Below are positions 18,656 to 27,421 of a stretch of 64,000 nt of DNA, piece after piece. The notes under the pieces were generated by a model that worked only from the letters and a program-made list of their open reading frames with translations, searched no databases and was not told the DNA's origin. Origin of the DNA: Nocardioides astragali (GTDB lineage Bacteria; Actinomycetota; Actinomycetes; Propionibacteriales; Nocardioidaceae); the NCBI RefSeq assembly GCF_024436375.1, contig NZ_JAFMZM010000002.1, positions 310,001 through 374,000 on the forward strand, written 5' to 3'. Both the position numbers and the translations under genes were made by a program. Within the stretch, counting starts at the first letter, position 1. The number at the start of each line of letters is the position of its first letter.

Positions 18656-19207
18656 TCAGGTTGCCCGAAGCACCGACACGTCAGCCCACTCGTACGCCGT
18701 GGTGGGCAGGAGGTGACCCTCCTCGTCGGTGGTGCCGTGCCCGACCTCGAGACCGCCCATCGACTCGTAGAAGCTCCGGGCAGGCAGGTTCGCGGTCAGG
18801 ACACTCAGGCGGAGCGTGACGACGCCCAGGTCGCCGAGCTCTCCAGCGACGGCGCGCAACAACGAGGCGCCGACGCCCTCACGCTGGCGGTCCGGGGCGA
18901 CGTAGAGGGCAGCAACCTCCCCGGTCGTGCCACCGGGAACGTCGTCGGCGACCACGCCGTAGACGAGACCGATGATCGCGTCGCGATCGTCCTCGGCCAC
19001 CAGCAGGACGTCGTCACGCGCCGGCGTCGTGGCCTGGGCGGCCAGCACGCGCGACCAGCCGCGAGCAGAGACGTCCGGGGTCCACTCCGCCGCCCGCTTC
19101 TGCCACGCCGCGTCGGGCATCTGACCACGGTGGGCGGCCAGCCACGAGTCCACCATGAGATGACCGAGCACAGCCGCATCCGCCGCCCGAGCCGCCCGAG
19201 TTCGCAC
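18656..19207 (-). CDS. GNAT family N-acetyltransferase
   Basis: A 183-residue acetyltransferase using acetyl-CoA. The GNAT core is visible: VLLVAEDDRDAIIGLVYG, the beta-4 strand GEVAALYVAPDRQREGVGASLLRAV with the Q/R-x-x-G-x-G/A pyrophosphate loop, and LSVLTANLPARSFYESMGG. The frame extends far upstream, but GTG 19207 begins right at the GNAT N-terminus (VRTRAARAADAAVLGHL) and follows GGAGGTGG. It is convergent with the phosphotransferase gene. Acceptor substrate unknown. Confidence 0.88.
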   Translation of the reverse strand: MRTRAARAADAAVLGHLMVDSWLAAHRGQMPDAAWQKRAAEWTPDVSARGWSRVLAAQATTPARDDVLLVAEDDRDAIIGLVYGVVADDVPGGTTGEVAALYVAPDRQREGVGASLLRAVAGELGDLGVVTLRLSVLTANLPARSFYESMGGLEVGHGTTDEEGHLLPTTAYEWADVSVLRAT

Positions 19208-19310
19208 GCCCGCCCACCTCCTGCCTCGGTCACCCCACCGTAGCCAGCGCCGTAGCCAGCGCCGAGCCCGGCCGAGCCCGGACGAACCCCCAGCGTGAAA
19301 GGCTCGCCCC

Positions 19311-19718
19311 ATGCAGATGCCCACCGCAGACATCGTCGTCGCAGCCGTGGCGCTGGTGCGCGACGAGTGCGTCCTGACGGTCCGCAAGCGCGGCACCGAG
19401 CGCTTCATGCTCGTGGGCGGGAAGCTCGAGCCGGGGGAGTCGCCCCGCGACGCCGCGCTGCGCGAGACGTACGAGGAGGTGGGTCTCGCGATCGAGTCGG
19501 CCACCCTGCTCGGCGAGTTCCTGTCCGAGGCGGCCAACGAGCCCGGCCACACGCTCCACTCCACGGTGTTCTGGGTCGAGTCCGACGCCGAGCCCGTCGC
19601 CTCGGCCGAGATCGCGGAGATCCGGTGGACCCCGCTGCGCGACCACCCCGACGACCTCGCGCCGATGCTCGAGCACCACGTCCTGCCGGTGATCCTGGCC
19701 GCGGCCACCCACGGATAG
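19311..19718 (+). CDS. Nudix hydrolase
   Basis: A 135-residue pyrophosphohydrolase. The full Nudix box G-x5-E-x7-R-E-x2-E-E-x-G is seen as GKLEPGESPRDAALRETYEEVGL at about residues 37-59. The FMLVGGKLEPGES context resembles MutT/NUDT-type enzymes acting on nucleotide derivatives; the exact substrate is unknown. It is divergent from the GNAT gene with about 100 bases between them. Start ATG 19311 or, two codons on, ATG 19317. Confidence 0.88.
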   Translation: MQMPTADIVVAAVALVRDECVLTVRKRGTERFMLVGGKLEPGESPRDAALRETYEEVGLAIESATLLGEFLSEAANEPGHTLHSTVFWVESDAEPVASAEIAEIRWTPLRDHPDDLAPMLEHHVLPVILAAATHG

Positions 19719-19811
19719 TCGGATTGTGCCCACGAGCGGGCGCGACACGGGGTATCAAGGACTGTCGTCCTCCTCGGATGTCTCGATCCCTGTCCTAAGG
19801 AACCCCTCGCC

Positions 19812-21620
19812 GTGCCCCTCCGGTCGCCCCGCTCCGCCGCGCCTGCGCGCGTGGTGATGGTCGCTGCTGTCGGCCTGACCGCGCTGGTCTCGTACGTCCC
19901 GGCCGAGGCACGCGGGACGGCGTCCGCCGATCTCGAGTGCGCCGGGAACGCCCTGACGGAGCCCGTACGCCTCGACGCCGCGCTCGACGCCGGCGTCAGC
20001 GCCGCGACCGTGCGCGAGCAGAACGACCTCACGCGTGAGGAGCTCTCCCACCTCGCCGAGGACGGGACCTCCTGGCTCGACGACTGCGGCCAGGTGTTCG
20101 TCGTCGACCGGGCCGTCCCGGCGGCCCAGCAGGACGCGGTCAGCTCGCTGCCCGCGGAGCAGGTGCCGGCCGACGTCTTCGACCTCTCCTCCCGGCCCGG
20201 CTCCAACCGCACCGTCTACCTCGACTTCGACGGAGCGAGCTACACCAACACGCAGTGGAGCAACGGCGAGATCGTGTCGCCGGCCTACTCGATCGACGCC
20301 GACCGCTCGACGTTCAGCGAGACCGAGCGGGCCCAGATCTTCCTGGCCTGGAAGGTCGTGGCCGAGGACTTCGCCGCGTTCGACGTCAACGTGACCACCC
20401 GTAGGCCCGATCCCTCGGCACTCACCCGCACCAGCATCCTCGACCACACCTACGGCATGCCTGTCGTCATCACGCCGACCAACTCCGTGGGCGCTGGCTG
20501 CTCGTGCGGCGGAGTGGCGTACGTCGACGTCTTCGGTGACGTCGGCGCCACGGCCTACCAGCCGGCGTGGGTCTTCACCAACGGCTCCGGCACCGGCGGC
20601 TACAACGTCGGACAGGTCATCAGCCACGAGGTCGGCCACACCTTCGGGCTGAACCACGACGGCATCACCGGCGGGGCGAGCTACTACTCCGGTGCCAAGG
20701 GATGGGGACCGATCATGGGGGCGTCCTACAACAAGCGCGCCTCCCACTGGTCGCGCGGGGAGTACCTCGGCGCCAACAACCGCGAGGACGACGTCGCGAT
20801 CATCGCGAGGACGGCGCCCGTCGTTGCCGACGACCACGCCGACTCCCCGCTCGGAGCCACGCGGATCAGCGCAGGCACTCCGACGCCCGGCACCATCACG
20901 TCGCGCGCCGACACCGACGCGTTCACCTTCACCGCGAGCGGACCCACCACCCTCACGGTGGCCGGCCCCGGCGGCTACTCCAACCTCGACGTCCGCCTCA
21001 CGGTCTACAACTGGCTCGGCCTCGAGGTCGCGACGGTCGATGCGGTCGCCGACGTCGCCACCGACGCCTCGATGGACGCCACCTGGACCGCCGAGCTGCC
21101 CTCCACGGTCGCCACCTACACCGCGGTCGTCGACGGCACCGGCTTCGGCAGTCCCACGGAGGCCGGTCGCTACAGCGACTACGGATCCTTCGGTGCGTAC
21201 GCCCTGAGCCTGACGACCGCGGCCACGACACCGCCACCCACCCCGACCCCGACCCCGACCCCCACCCCGACGCCGACAACCACCCCGACGCCGACAACCA
21301 CCCCGACGCCAACAACCACCCCGACCCCCACCCCCACGGTGACCGCCACACCCGAAGCGCCGGAGGTGATGTCCTTCGTGACGACGCGACTGCCGAAGGC
21401 CCGCGCCGGGGTGAGGTACCGCGCCGTCATCCGGTTCCACGGTCCGGTGGCCGAGGCCCGCGTGGACCGGCGCCTGCCGCAGGGGCTGACGTGGCGAGTC
21501 CGCGGCGACCGCATCGTCATCAACGGGACGGTCCGCCGATCGGGTATCAGTGCCTTTGCGGCCGTGCTCTCCGGAGACGGTCCGTCGGTCCGCCACCGGT
21601 TCCGGCTCGTGGTGCGCTAG
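19812..21620 (+). CDS. Secreted zinc metalloprotease with PT-repeat linker
   Basis: A 602-residue protein with an N-terminal signal region (VMVAAVGLTALVSYVPAEA). The catalytic motif is HEVGHTFGLNHD at residues 272-283, a metzincin-like HExGHxxGxxH/D zinc site, followed by GWGPIMGASYNK as a Met-turn-like segment. A pre-peptidase (PPC)-like beta domain follows at about 345-465. Then comes a Pro/Thr linker from about 474 to 515 encoded by tandem repeats. A putative Ig-type domain of about 85 residues (VMSFVTTRLPKARAGVRYRA onward) ends the protein. GTG 19812 follows AAGGA. Its TAG stop overlaps the stop of the convergent gene. It is probably a surface or exported protease. Confidence 0.88.
   Translation: MPLRSPRSAAPARVVMVAAVGLTALVSYVPAEARGTASADLECAGNALTEPVRLDAALDAGVSAATVREQNDLTREELSHLAEDGTSWLDDCGQVFVVDRAVPAAQQDAVSSLPAEQVPADVFDLSSRPGSNRTVYLDFDGASYTNTQWSNGEIVSPAYSIDADRSTFSETERAQIFLAWKVVAEDFAAFDVNVTTRRPDPSALTRTSILDHTYGMPVVITPTNSVGAGCSCGGVAYVDVFGDVGATAYQPAWVFTNGSGTGGYNVGQVISHEVGHTFGLNHDGITGGASYYSGAKGWGPIMGASYNKRASHWSRGEYLGANNREDDVAIIARTAPVVADDHADSPLGATRISAGTPTPGTITSRADTDAFTFTASGPTTLTVAGPGGYSNLDVRLTVYNWLGLEVATVDAVADVATDASMDATWTAELPSTVATYTAVVDGTGFGSPTEAGRYSDYGSFGAYALSLTTAATTPPPTPTPTPTPTPTPTTTPTPTTTPTPTTTPTPTPTVTATPEAPEVMSFVTTRLPKARAGVRYRAVIRFHGPVAEARVDRRLPQGLTWRVRGDRIVINGTVRRSGISAFAAVLSGDGPSVRHRFRLVVR
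21236..21338 (+). repeat. Tandem repeats encoding the Pro/Thr linker
   Basis: CCGACC and CCCACC units lead into about three near-identical 18-base units (CCCCGACGCCGACAACCA) at roughly 21266-21320, then more CCCACC units. All stay in frame as TPTPTPT. Confidence 0.75.
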
Positions 21621-22417
21621 GACCGCTGGGCGAAGATCTCCAGCTCGGAGCCCCAACCCCGGATGCTGTCGGTGGTGCGCGAGTGCCCCCGCCCGGCGTC
21701 GTACGCCGCACACGCGTCGCGGACGCGCGGGAAGGCCTCCCGGACCGCGGAGGCGTCGCCGTCGAGCAACCTCACCACAAGGTCGAGCAGCTCGTCACCC
21801 GGCCAGCCGTCGAGAGGGTGCGTGCGCAGCTCCCACGGCAGGTACTTGTTGTAGGGCCGGACCCGCCCGGCGGTGGCGAACACCACGTCGAGCAGCCACG
21901 GCACCGACTCGGCGGCGTCGAGACGCGCCTCCAGGGCCCGCCCGTCTCGGTCGTTCTTGAGCGCCCGATAGGCGAAGTTGACCCACCCTTCGAGCCGGTC
22001 GTGGTCGATGAGCAGCTCGTCGGCCTCGTCGGGGGCCAGCCTCGCCTGGCGTTGTACGGCATCGGCGAGCTCACCTCCGGTGCGGTCCAGCAACACCGGC
22101 GCCCAGGCGAACGACCAGCGGTACCACCAGTCCTCGGTGCCGAAGGGCGCGACCTTCAGCAGGTCGCTCCACCGCTCGGGGATCTCGTCGACATCGGGAG
22201 AGCGGTCCGTCGTACGTGCCGAAGCGGCCTCGTCCCGCAGCACCACCAGCACGTCGAGGTCCGAGCGCTCAGTGGCGCAGTCCCGTCCGACCGAGCCGCT
22301 CAGCACGATGCCGAGGAGGTCGTCACCATGGGCAGCGGCGTTGCGCTCCGCGAGCTCGACCAGGGTCGCCCGGTGGGCGTCGGTGAGCCAGTCGGGCAGG
22401 ACGAGGTCGATTGTCAC
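21617..22417 (-). CDS. Nucleotidyltransferase domain protein
   Basis: A 266-residue protein with the pol-beta-type nucleotidyltransferase signature LSGSVGRDCATERSDLDVLVVLRD at about residues 39-62 (GS-x(9-10)-DLD). A long helical domain follows, including GWVNFAYRALKNDRDGRALEARLDAAESVPWLLD and VRPYNKYLPWEL. The layout resembles aminoglycoside-adenylyltransferase-like or MNT/HEPN-like proteins; the acceptor is unknown. GTG 22417 overlaps the stop of the TfoX gene by four bases, so the two are an operon. The stop shares bases with the convergent metalloprotease gene. Confidence 0.8.
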   Translation of the reverse strand: MTIDLVLPDWLTDAHRATLVELAERNAAAHGDDLLGIVLSGSVGRDCATERSDLDVLVVLRDEAASARTTDRSPDVDEIPERWSDLLKVAPFGTEDWWYRWSFAWAPVLLDRTGGELADAVQRQARLAPDEADELLIDHDRLEGWVNFAYRALKNDRDGRALEARLDAAESVPWLLDVVFATAGRVRPYNKYLPWELRTHPLDGWPGDELLDLVVRLLDGDASAVREAFPRVRDACAAYDAGRGHSRTTDSIRGWGSELEIFAQRS

Positions 22418-22746
22418 GGCTTGGCCGGGAGCGTCCGGACGTAGCCGGTGCCGCGGTCGACCCAGAGCTGGAGCTGCTCGTCGGTCCCGAGCGCCTCCGT
22501 GTCGACGAGCAACCAGCCGTGCATCGGCCGCCCGCGCATCTCCATGGGTCGTACGTGCTCGGAAACCCAGGAAGCGGCGTCGTCCGGGTCGGCCCGCACC
22601 ATCAGGGAGCCGTCGCTGCTGGCCGCTACCGCCATGTGGCCGTCGAGCATGAAGCCGAGCCCGCCGAACATCTTCTTCGACGTCACCCCCGCCTCTCCGT
22701 CGAGCAGGTCGTGGATGCGCTGCGCCAGCACCTCGTCGTAGGCCAT
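22414..22746 (-). CDS. TfoX/Sxy N-terminal domain protein
   Basis: A 110-residue protein matching the TfoX N-terminal domain: SKKMFGGLGFMLDGHMAVAAS, then LMVRADPDDAASWVSEH and MRGRPMHGWLLVD. In gamma-proteobacteria TfoX/Sxy drives competence with CRP. In Actinobacteria the lone domain is widespread and of unknown role. It is leaderless (TAGTGT 5 nt before the ATG), divergent from dapA, and coupled to the nucleotidyltransferase gene. Confidence 0.88.
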   Translation of the reverse strand: MAYDEVLAQRIHDLLDGEAGVTSKKMFGGLGFMLDGHMAVAASSDGSLMVRADPDDAASWVSEHVRPMEMRGRPMHGWLLVDTEALGTDEQLQLWVDRGTGYVRTLPAKP

Positions 22747-22751
22747 GGCTC

Positions 22752-22757
22752 ACACTA
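22752..22757 (-). promoter_or_regulatory. -10 element TAGTGT for leaderless tfoX-like gene
   Basis: Minus-strand TAGTGT, 5 nt from ATG 22746. It is part of a compact divergent promoter pair with dapA. Confidence 0.5.
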
Positions 22758-22807
22758 TCGACACCAGCATGCGGCTCGCCGCCGACGAACCGACCGCGGG
22801 GGAGCGA

Positions 22808-22813
22808 TAACCT
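22808..22813 (+). promoter_or_regulatory. -10 element TAACCT for leaderless dapA
   Basis: TAACCT with 7 nt to ATG 22821. Confidence 0.5.
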
Positions 22814-22820
22814 TGCGGCC

Positions 22821-23711
22821 ATGAGCTCCAACGTCCCGTTCGGCCGTCTCCTCACGGCGATGGCCACCGCGTTCCACGAGGACGGCACCGTCGACCTCGA
22901 GGGCACTGCGGCGATCGCCACGCACCTCGTCGACCACGGCAGCGAGGGCGTCGTCGTCAGCGGCACGACGGGGGAGAGCCCGACCACGTCCGTCCCGGAG
23001 GACGGCGAGATCCTGCGCGCAGTCCAGGACGCGGTGGGCGACCGCGCGATGGTCCTCGCCGGCGTCGGCACCAACGCGACCGCCCACTCCGTCGAGCTCG
23101 CGCGTCAGGCGGAGAAGATCGGCGTCGACGCGGTGCTGCTGGTCACCCCCTACTACAACAAGCCAGGCCAGGTCGGGGTGCGCCACCACTTCACCTCCGT
23201 CGTCGAGGCGACCGAACTGCCGGTGATGCTGTACGACGTCCCCGGCCGCACCGCCACCCTGATCGAGCTCGAGACCTACGAGACGATGCGCGCCTACGAC
23301 CACGTGGTCGCGGTCAAGGAGGCCACCGGTCTCATCCCGCGCACCGCGCAGCTCGTCGACATGGGCTACGCCGTCTACTCCGGCGACGACGTGGCCACCC
23401 TCGGCTACCTCGCCTACGGCGGCGTCGGGCTCGTCTCGGTCGTCGCCCACGCCGCCGGCGACCAGCTCGCGGCGATGATCGCCGCGTGGGTGCGCGGTGA
23501 CCACGCCGAGGCACTGCGGATCCACACCTCGCTGGTCCCCGCCTTCGACGCCGTCATGGGCGTCCCCAACTACGGAGCCACCACCGCCAAGGCAGCCCTC
23601 GAGCTGCTGGGCGTGCTCGACAACCGCCGCGTCCGCGGCCCCCTGGTAGCGCTGGACGACGACGAGGTCGCCGCCCTGCGCAGCGGCCTGGCCGCTGCCG
23701 GCCTCCTCTAG
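22821..23711 (+). CDS. dapA: 4-hydroxy-tetrahydrodipicolinate synthase
   Basis: DapA condenses pyruvate with aspartate semialdehyde, the first committed step to diaminopimelate and lysine. The protein has 296 residues. It has the GTTGESPT pyruvate-binding loop (48-55), TPYYNKPGQ (109-117), the catalytic Tyr138 in LYDVPGRT, and the Schiff-base Lys166 in VVAVKEATG. The start is a leaderless ATG. RNase J follows 60 bases downstream, an order common in Actinobacteria. Confidence 0.97.
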   Translation: MSSNVPFGRLLTAMATAFHEDGTVDLEGTAAIATHLVDHGSEGVVVSGTTGESPTTSVPEDGEILRAVQDAVGDRAMVLAGVGTNATAHSVELARQAEKIGVDAVLLVTPYYNKPGQVGVRHHFTSVVEATELPVMLYDVPGRTATLIELETYETMRAYDHVVAVKEATGLIPRTAQLVDMGYAVYSGDDVATLGYLAYGGVGLVSVVAHAAGDQLAAMIAAWVRGDHAEALRIHTSLVPAFDAVMGVPNYGATTAKAALELLGVLDNRRVRGPLVALDDDEVAALRSGLAAAGLL

Positions 23712-23770
23712 ATCCCACGATCCAGAGCTCCAGACCCACATCCAGACAGTCCCACGAACCGAGGAAACCC

Positions 23771-25456
23771 TTGAGTCATCCCCATCCCGACCTGAGCGCG
23801 CCCGCCCCCCTCCCGGCCGGAGGCCTCCGGGTCATCCCGCTCGGCGGACTGGGCGAGGTCGGTCGCAACATGACCGTCTTCGAGTACGACGGCAGGTTGC
23901 TGATCGTCGACTGCGGAGTGCTCTTCCCCGAGGACCACCACCCTGGTGTCGACCTGATCCTCCCGGACTTCGACCCGATCCGCGACCGCCTCGACGCCGT
24001 CGAGGCGCTGGTCCTCACCCACGGGCACGAGGACCACATCGGCGCGACGCCGTACCTCCTGCGCGAGCGGGGCGACATCCCCCTCGTCGGCTCCAAGCTG
24101 ACCCTGGCCCTGCTCGGGTCCAAGCTGCGCGAGCACCGGCTCAAGGAGACCGTCCACTACGAGGTCGCCGAGGGGCAGACCATCACCTTCGGGCCGTTCG
24201 TGCTCGAGTTCATCGCGGTCAACCACTCCATCCCCGACGCGCTCGCAGTCGTGATCCGCACCGGCGCCGGAGTCGTGCTGCACACCGGCGACTTCAAGAT
24301 GGACCAGCTGCCGCTCGACGGGCGGATCACCGACCTCAACGAGTTCGCCCGGCTCGGTGACGAGGGCGTCGACCTCTTCCTCACCGACTCCACCAACGCC
24401 GAGGTGCCCGGCTTCACCACGTCGGAGAAGGACATCTCACCGGTCCTCGACCGGGTGTTCGCCAAGAGCCAGCAACGGATCATCGTGGCGTGCTTCGCGT
24501 CCCACGTGCACCGCGTGCAGCAGGTGCTCGACGCGGCCGTCGCCCACGGGCGCAAGGTCGGCTACGTCGGTCGTTCGATGGTGCGCAACATGGCGATCGC
24601 CCAGGAGCTCGGCTACCTCACGGTCCCCCCGGGCGTGATGGTGGAGGCCAAGGAGCTGGCCGACCTCCCGCCGGAGAAGCAGGTGCTGGTCTCGACCGGC
24701 TCGCAGGGCGAGCCACTGGCCGCCCTCAGCCGCATGTCCCAGCGCAACCACCACTTCGTCCACCTCGAGGAGGGCGACACCGTCGTCCTGGCCAGCTCAC
24801 TCATCCCCGGCAACGAGAACGCCGTCTATCGGGTGATCAACGGCCTGTCGCGGCTGGGCGCCAACGTCGTGCACAAGGGCAACTCGCTCGTGCACGTCTC
24901 CGGCCACGCCAGCGCCGGCGAGCTGCTCTACTGCTACAACATCGTCAAGCCCCGCAACGTGATGCCGGTGCACGGCGAGATCCGCCACATGCGCGCCAAC
25001 GCCGACCTCGCTCGGGCCACGGGCGTCCAGAACGTCGTGCTCGCCGAGGACGGCGTCGTCGTCGACCTCGTCGACGGCGTTGCCAAGATCGTCGGCAAGG
25101 TCGAGGTCGGCTACGTCTTCGTCGACGGCACGACCATCGGCGACATCAGTGAGGCCTCGATGAAGGACCGGCGCATCCTCGGGGAGGAGGGCTTCCTGTC
25201 GGTGATCGTGGTCGTGGACTCGGTGACCGGCAAGGTCGTCTCAGGGCCGGAGATCCATGCCAGGGGCTTCGCCGAGGACGAGACCACCTTCGCCGACATC
25301 CGCCAGCCGATCATCGACGCGATCAACGAGGCGGTCGCGGACGGCGCCACCGACTCCTACCAGCTGCAGCAGACCGTACGACGCGTGGTGGGGCGTTGGG
25401 TCAACCGAGCACACCGTCGTCGCCCGATGATCATTCCTGTGGTGATCGAGGCCTGA
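23771..25456 (+). CDS. rnj: Ribonuclease J
   Basis: A 561-residue metallo-beta-lactamase/beta-CASP RNase with 5' exonuclease and endonuclease activity on mRNA and rRNA precursors. The metal site HGHEDHIG is in LTHGHEDHIGATPYLL. RVIPLGGLGEVGRNM opens the core domain. Beta-CASP motifs appear around DSTNAEVPGFT, STGSQGEPLAAL and HVSGHASAGELL. The C-terminal domain ends in HRRRPMIIPVVIEA. The start codon appears to be TTG 23771, with GAGG six bases upstream; no ATG or GTG lies near the conserved N-terminus. Confidence 0.95.
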   Translation: MSHPHPDLSAPAPLPAGGLRVIPLGGLGEVGRNMTVFEYDGRLLIVDCGVLFPEDHHPGVDLILPDFDPIRDRLDAVEALVLTHGHEDHIGATPYLLRERGDIPLVGSKLTLALLGSKLREHRLKETVHYEVAEGQTITFGPFVLEFIAVNHSIPDALAVVIRTGAGVVLHTGDFKMDQLPLDGRITDLNEFARLGDEGVDLFLTDSTNAEVPGFTTSEKDISPVLDRVFAKSQQRIIVACFASHVHRVQQVLDAAVAHGRKVGYVGRSMVRNMAIAQELGYLTVPPGVMVEAKELADLPPEKQVLVSTGSQGEPLAALSRMSQRNHHFVHLEEGDTVVLASSLIPGNENAVYRVINGLSRLGANVVHKGNSLVHVSGHASAGELLYCYNIVKPRNVMPVHGEIRHMRANADLARATGVQNVVLAEDGVVVDLVDGVAKIVGKVEVGYVFVDGTTIGDISEASMKDRRILGEEGFLSVIVVVDSVTGKVVSGPEIHARGFAEDETTFADIRQPIIDAINEAVADGATDSYQLQQTVRRVVGRWVNRAHRRRPMIIPVVIEA

Positions 25457-25561
25457 CACCCCTACAGTCAGCCTCGGGAGTCGAGCTGGGGTCGACTTGG
25501 GGATCGACGTGGGGATCGAACGACCAGGGCTGCCCTGGCGGGAGGCTGAGGGGAGGTGGAG

Positions 25562-27343
25562 ATGCCGCGCAACCAGGGCGCGTTGAGTCGTCTGGCCGAG
25601 CTGATGCGCCGCGTCAACTCCTCCACCGACACCGAGGACATCCTCGAGGAGATCGCGCACGGCGTCGTCGACGTCCTCGGCTACGGCGTCGCTGCCATCG
25701 CGCGCCTCGAGGGCGACACGCTGGTGATGACCAACGTCGCCGGGCCTCCCGAGGTCGTCGCACAGATCCTGCACCGCCGGACCCCGGCCGAGCAGATCCT
25801 CGACGAGTTCCGCGAGGCCGACAAGTGGGGCATCCTCCGCTTCGTCCCGGCGGGCCGGATGTCGGAGGAGCGACTGCGTGCGGCCTGGATCCCGGACTTC
25901 GAGCCCGACCCGGATCCCGACGCGTGGCACCCCCAGCACGCTCTGTACGCCCCCCTCTACTCCGCCGGCGGTGAGCTGCTCGGCAACATGGCCGTCGACC
26001 TGCCCCCCGACTCCCGGGTGCCCAACGAGGCCGACCGCGAGCTGCTGGAGATGTTCGCGGTGCAGGCCGGAGTGGCGCTGTCCAACGCTCGCGAGCGGGA
26101 GCGCCTGACCGACCGCGTACGCCTCGACCGCATGCTCACCACGGTGGCGGGCTCCGGCACCCAGAACGGCCTCATCCGGGCGCTGACCACCGCTGTCGCA
26201 GCGGTGTCCGAGTCCCTCGGCACCACCCAGGCGTGGCTGCGCACGTACCCCAGCGACGCGCAGGGCAGTCACCTCGGCGTCGGCACGCCGCGCCCGTTCG
26301 TCCCCGACCACGACCTGCCCGAGCTCCGCGAGGAGCTGGGGAAGCTCGACGGCCTGCCCTTCCTCATCGAGCTCGGCGTCGACGACCCGGACTCGCCGCA
26401 GCTCCCGCGCAGCTTCGCGCGGCTGCAGCAGCTGATGCGCGGCGTGCGGGCCGAGCGGGTGGTCGTGTGCCCGCTGCTCTCCCAGGAGGAGCTCGTCGGC
26501 TACGCCGTGCTCGGGTTCGCCTACAACTCCCGCCCCCTCACGCAGGGGGAGGCCGACGCCGTCCTCGAGGTGGGACGGCTGCTGGGCCAGATCGTCCGTG
26601 CCTCGCGCGTCCTCGAGACCGAGCAGAGGCTGGTCCAGGAGCTCCGCGAGCTGGCGCGCTACCGCAGCGAGCTGATCGCGACCATCTCCCACGAGCTGAA
26701 GACGCCGCTGACGGCGATCCTGGGCCATGCCGAGCTGATCGCCGACCGACACCCGGACCTGACGTCGCTCGACGCGATCATCCGCAACGCCCTGCGCCTC
26801 AACAATCTCGTGGCCAACCTGCTCCACTACTCCCGGATCCAGGGCCGGCGCGAGACCGTACGCCGCGCCGTCGACCTCGCCGAGCTGTGCGAGGCCAGCG
26901 TGGACCTGCTCAGCATCCGCGCCAAGCAGGCCGGCGTACGGCTGGGCTTCGTTCCTGCCGGGGCGGCACCGGTGGTGGTCTTCGGCGACCCCGAGGAGCT
27001 GGCCCGGGTCATCGACAACATGGTCGACAACGCCGTGAAGTACACGCCCGAGGACGGCTCCGTGACGGTGTCGATGACGGTCGCCGACGACGAGGTCAGC
27101 GTCGAGGTCACCGACACCGGCATCGGGATCTCCCTCACCGACCAGGCGCACGTGTTCTCGGCGTTCCACCGCTCCACCAACCCCAACGCCCTCTCGGTCC
27201 CGGGCACGGGCCTCGGACTGCCGATCGCGCAACGCATCGCGGAGTCCCACGGGGGTGCGCTGTCGCTGACGTCCGAGCTCGGCAAGGGGAGCACCTTCCG
27301 GTTCACCCTGCCCCTGCGCACCCCGCGGGACGCGGCGGGCTGA
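25562..27343 (+). CDS. GAF-domain sensor histidine kinase (orphan)
   Basis: A 593-residue soluble sensor kinase with no membrane helices. Two GAF-like domains cover about residues 20-175 and 190-345. A HisKA dimerisation domain carries the phospho-acceptor His377 in ISHELKTPL. The HATPase domain has an N box DNMVDNAVKYTPE, a G1 box DTGIGIS and a G2 box GTGLGLPIA. No response regulator gene is adjacent, so the partner is elsewhere. The ATG 25562 has GGAGG five bases upstream; GTG 25556 is two codons earlier. The signal is probably a small intracellular ligand or redox state. It sits between rnj and ftsK. Confidence 0.93.
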   Translation: MPRNQGALSRLAELMRRVNSSTDTEDILEEIAHGVVDVLGYGVAAIARLEGDTLVMTNVAGPPEVVAQILHRRTPAEQILDEFREADKWGILRFVPAGRMSEERLRAAWIPDFEPDPDPDAWHPQHALYAPLYSAGGELLGNMAVDLPPDSRVPNEADRELLEMFAVQAGVALSNARERERLTDRVRLDRMLTTVAGSGTQNGLIRALTTAVAAVSESLGTTQAWLRTYPSDAQGSHLGVGTPRPFVPDHDLPELREELGKLDGLPFLIELGVDDPDSPQLPRSFARLQQLMRGVRAERVVVCPLLSQEELVGYAVLGFAYNSRPLTQGEADAVLEVGRLLGQIVRASRVLETEQRLVQELRELARYRSELIATISHELKTPLTAILGHAELIADRHPDLTSLDAIIRNALRLNNLVANLLHYSRIQGRRETVRRAVDLAELCEASVDLLSIRAKQAGVRLGFVPAGAAPVVVFGDPEELARVIDNMVDNAVKYTPEDGSVTVSMTVADDEVSVEVTDTGIGISLTDQAHVFSAFHRSTNPNALSVPGTGLGLPIAQRIAESHGGALSLTSELGKGSTFRFTLPLRTPRDAAG

Positions 27344-27408
27344 GCTCGCGCCACCCAGCCCGCGGCGACACGCACCCTGTGATGCATGTGACTGGTGGGA
27401 CGGAGCCG

Positions 27409-27414
27409 TAGGGT
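27409..27414 (+). promoter_or_regulatory. -10 element TAGGGT for leaderless ftsK
   Basis: TAGGGT with 7 nt to ATG 27422. This fixes the start over an upstream in-frame GTG at 27395. Confidence 0.6.
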
Positions 27415-27421
27415 TCGGAGC

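Noticed and set aside
19755..21713. 652-codon minus-strand open frame opposite the metalloprotease gene
   Set aside because: Gly/Val/Arg/Asp low-complexity translation without family motifs; the plus-strand protein has a signal peptide and zinc motif.
25241..27250. 669-codon minus-strand open frame opposite the histidine kinase gene
   Set aside because: Antisense of a protein with intact H, N and G boxes; no domain of its own.
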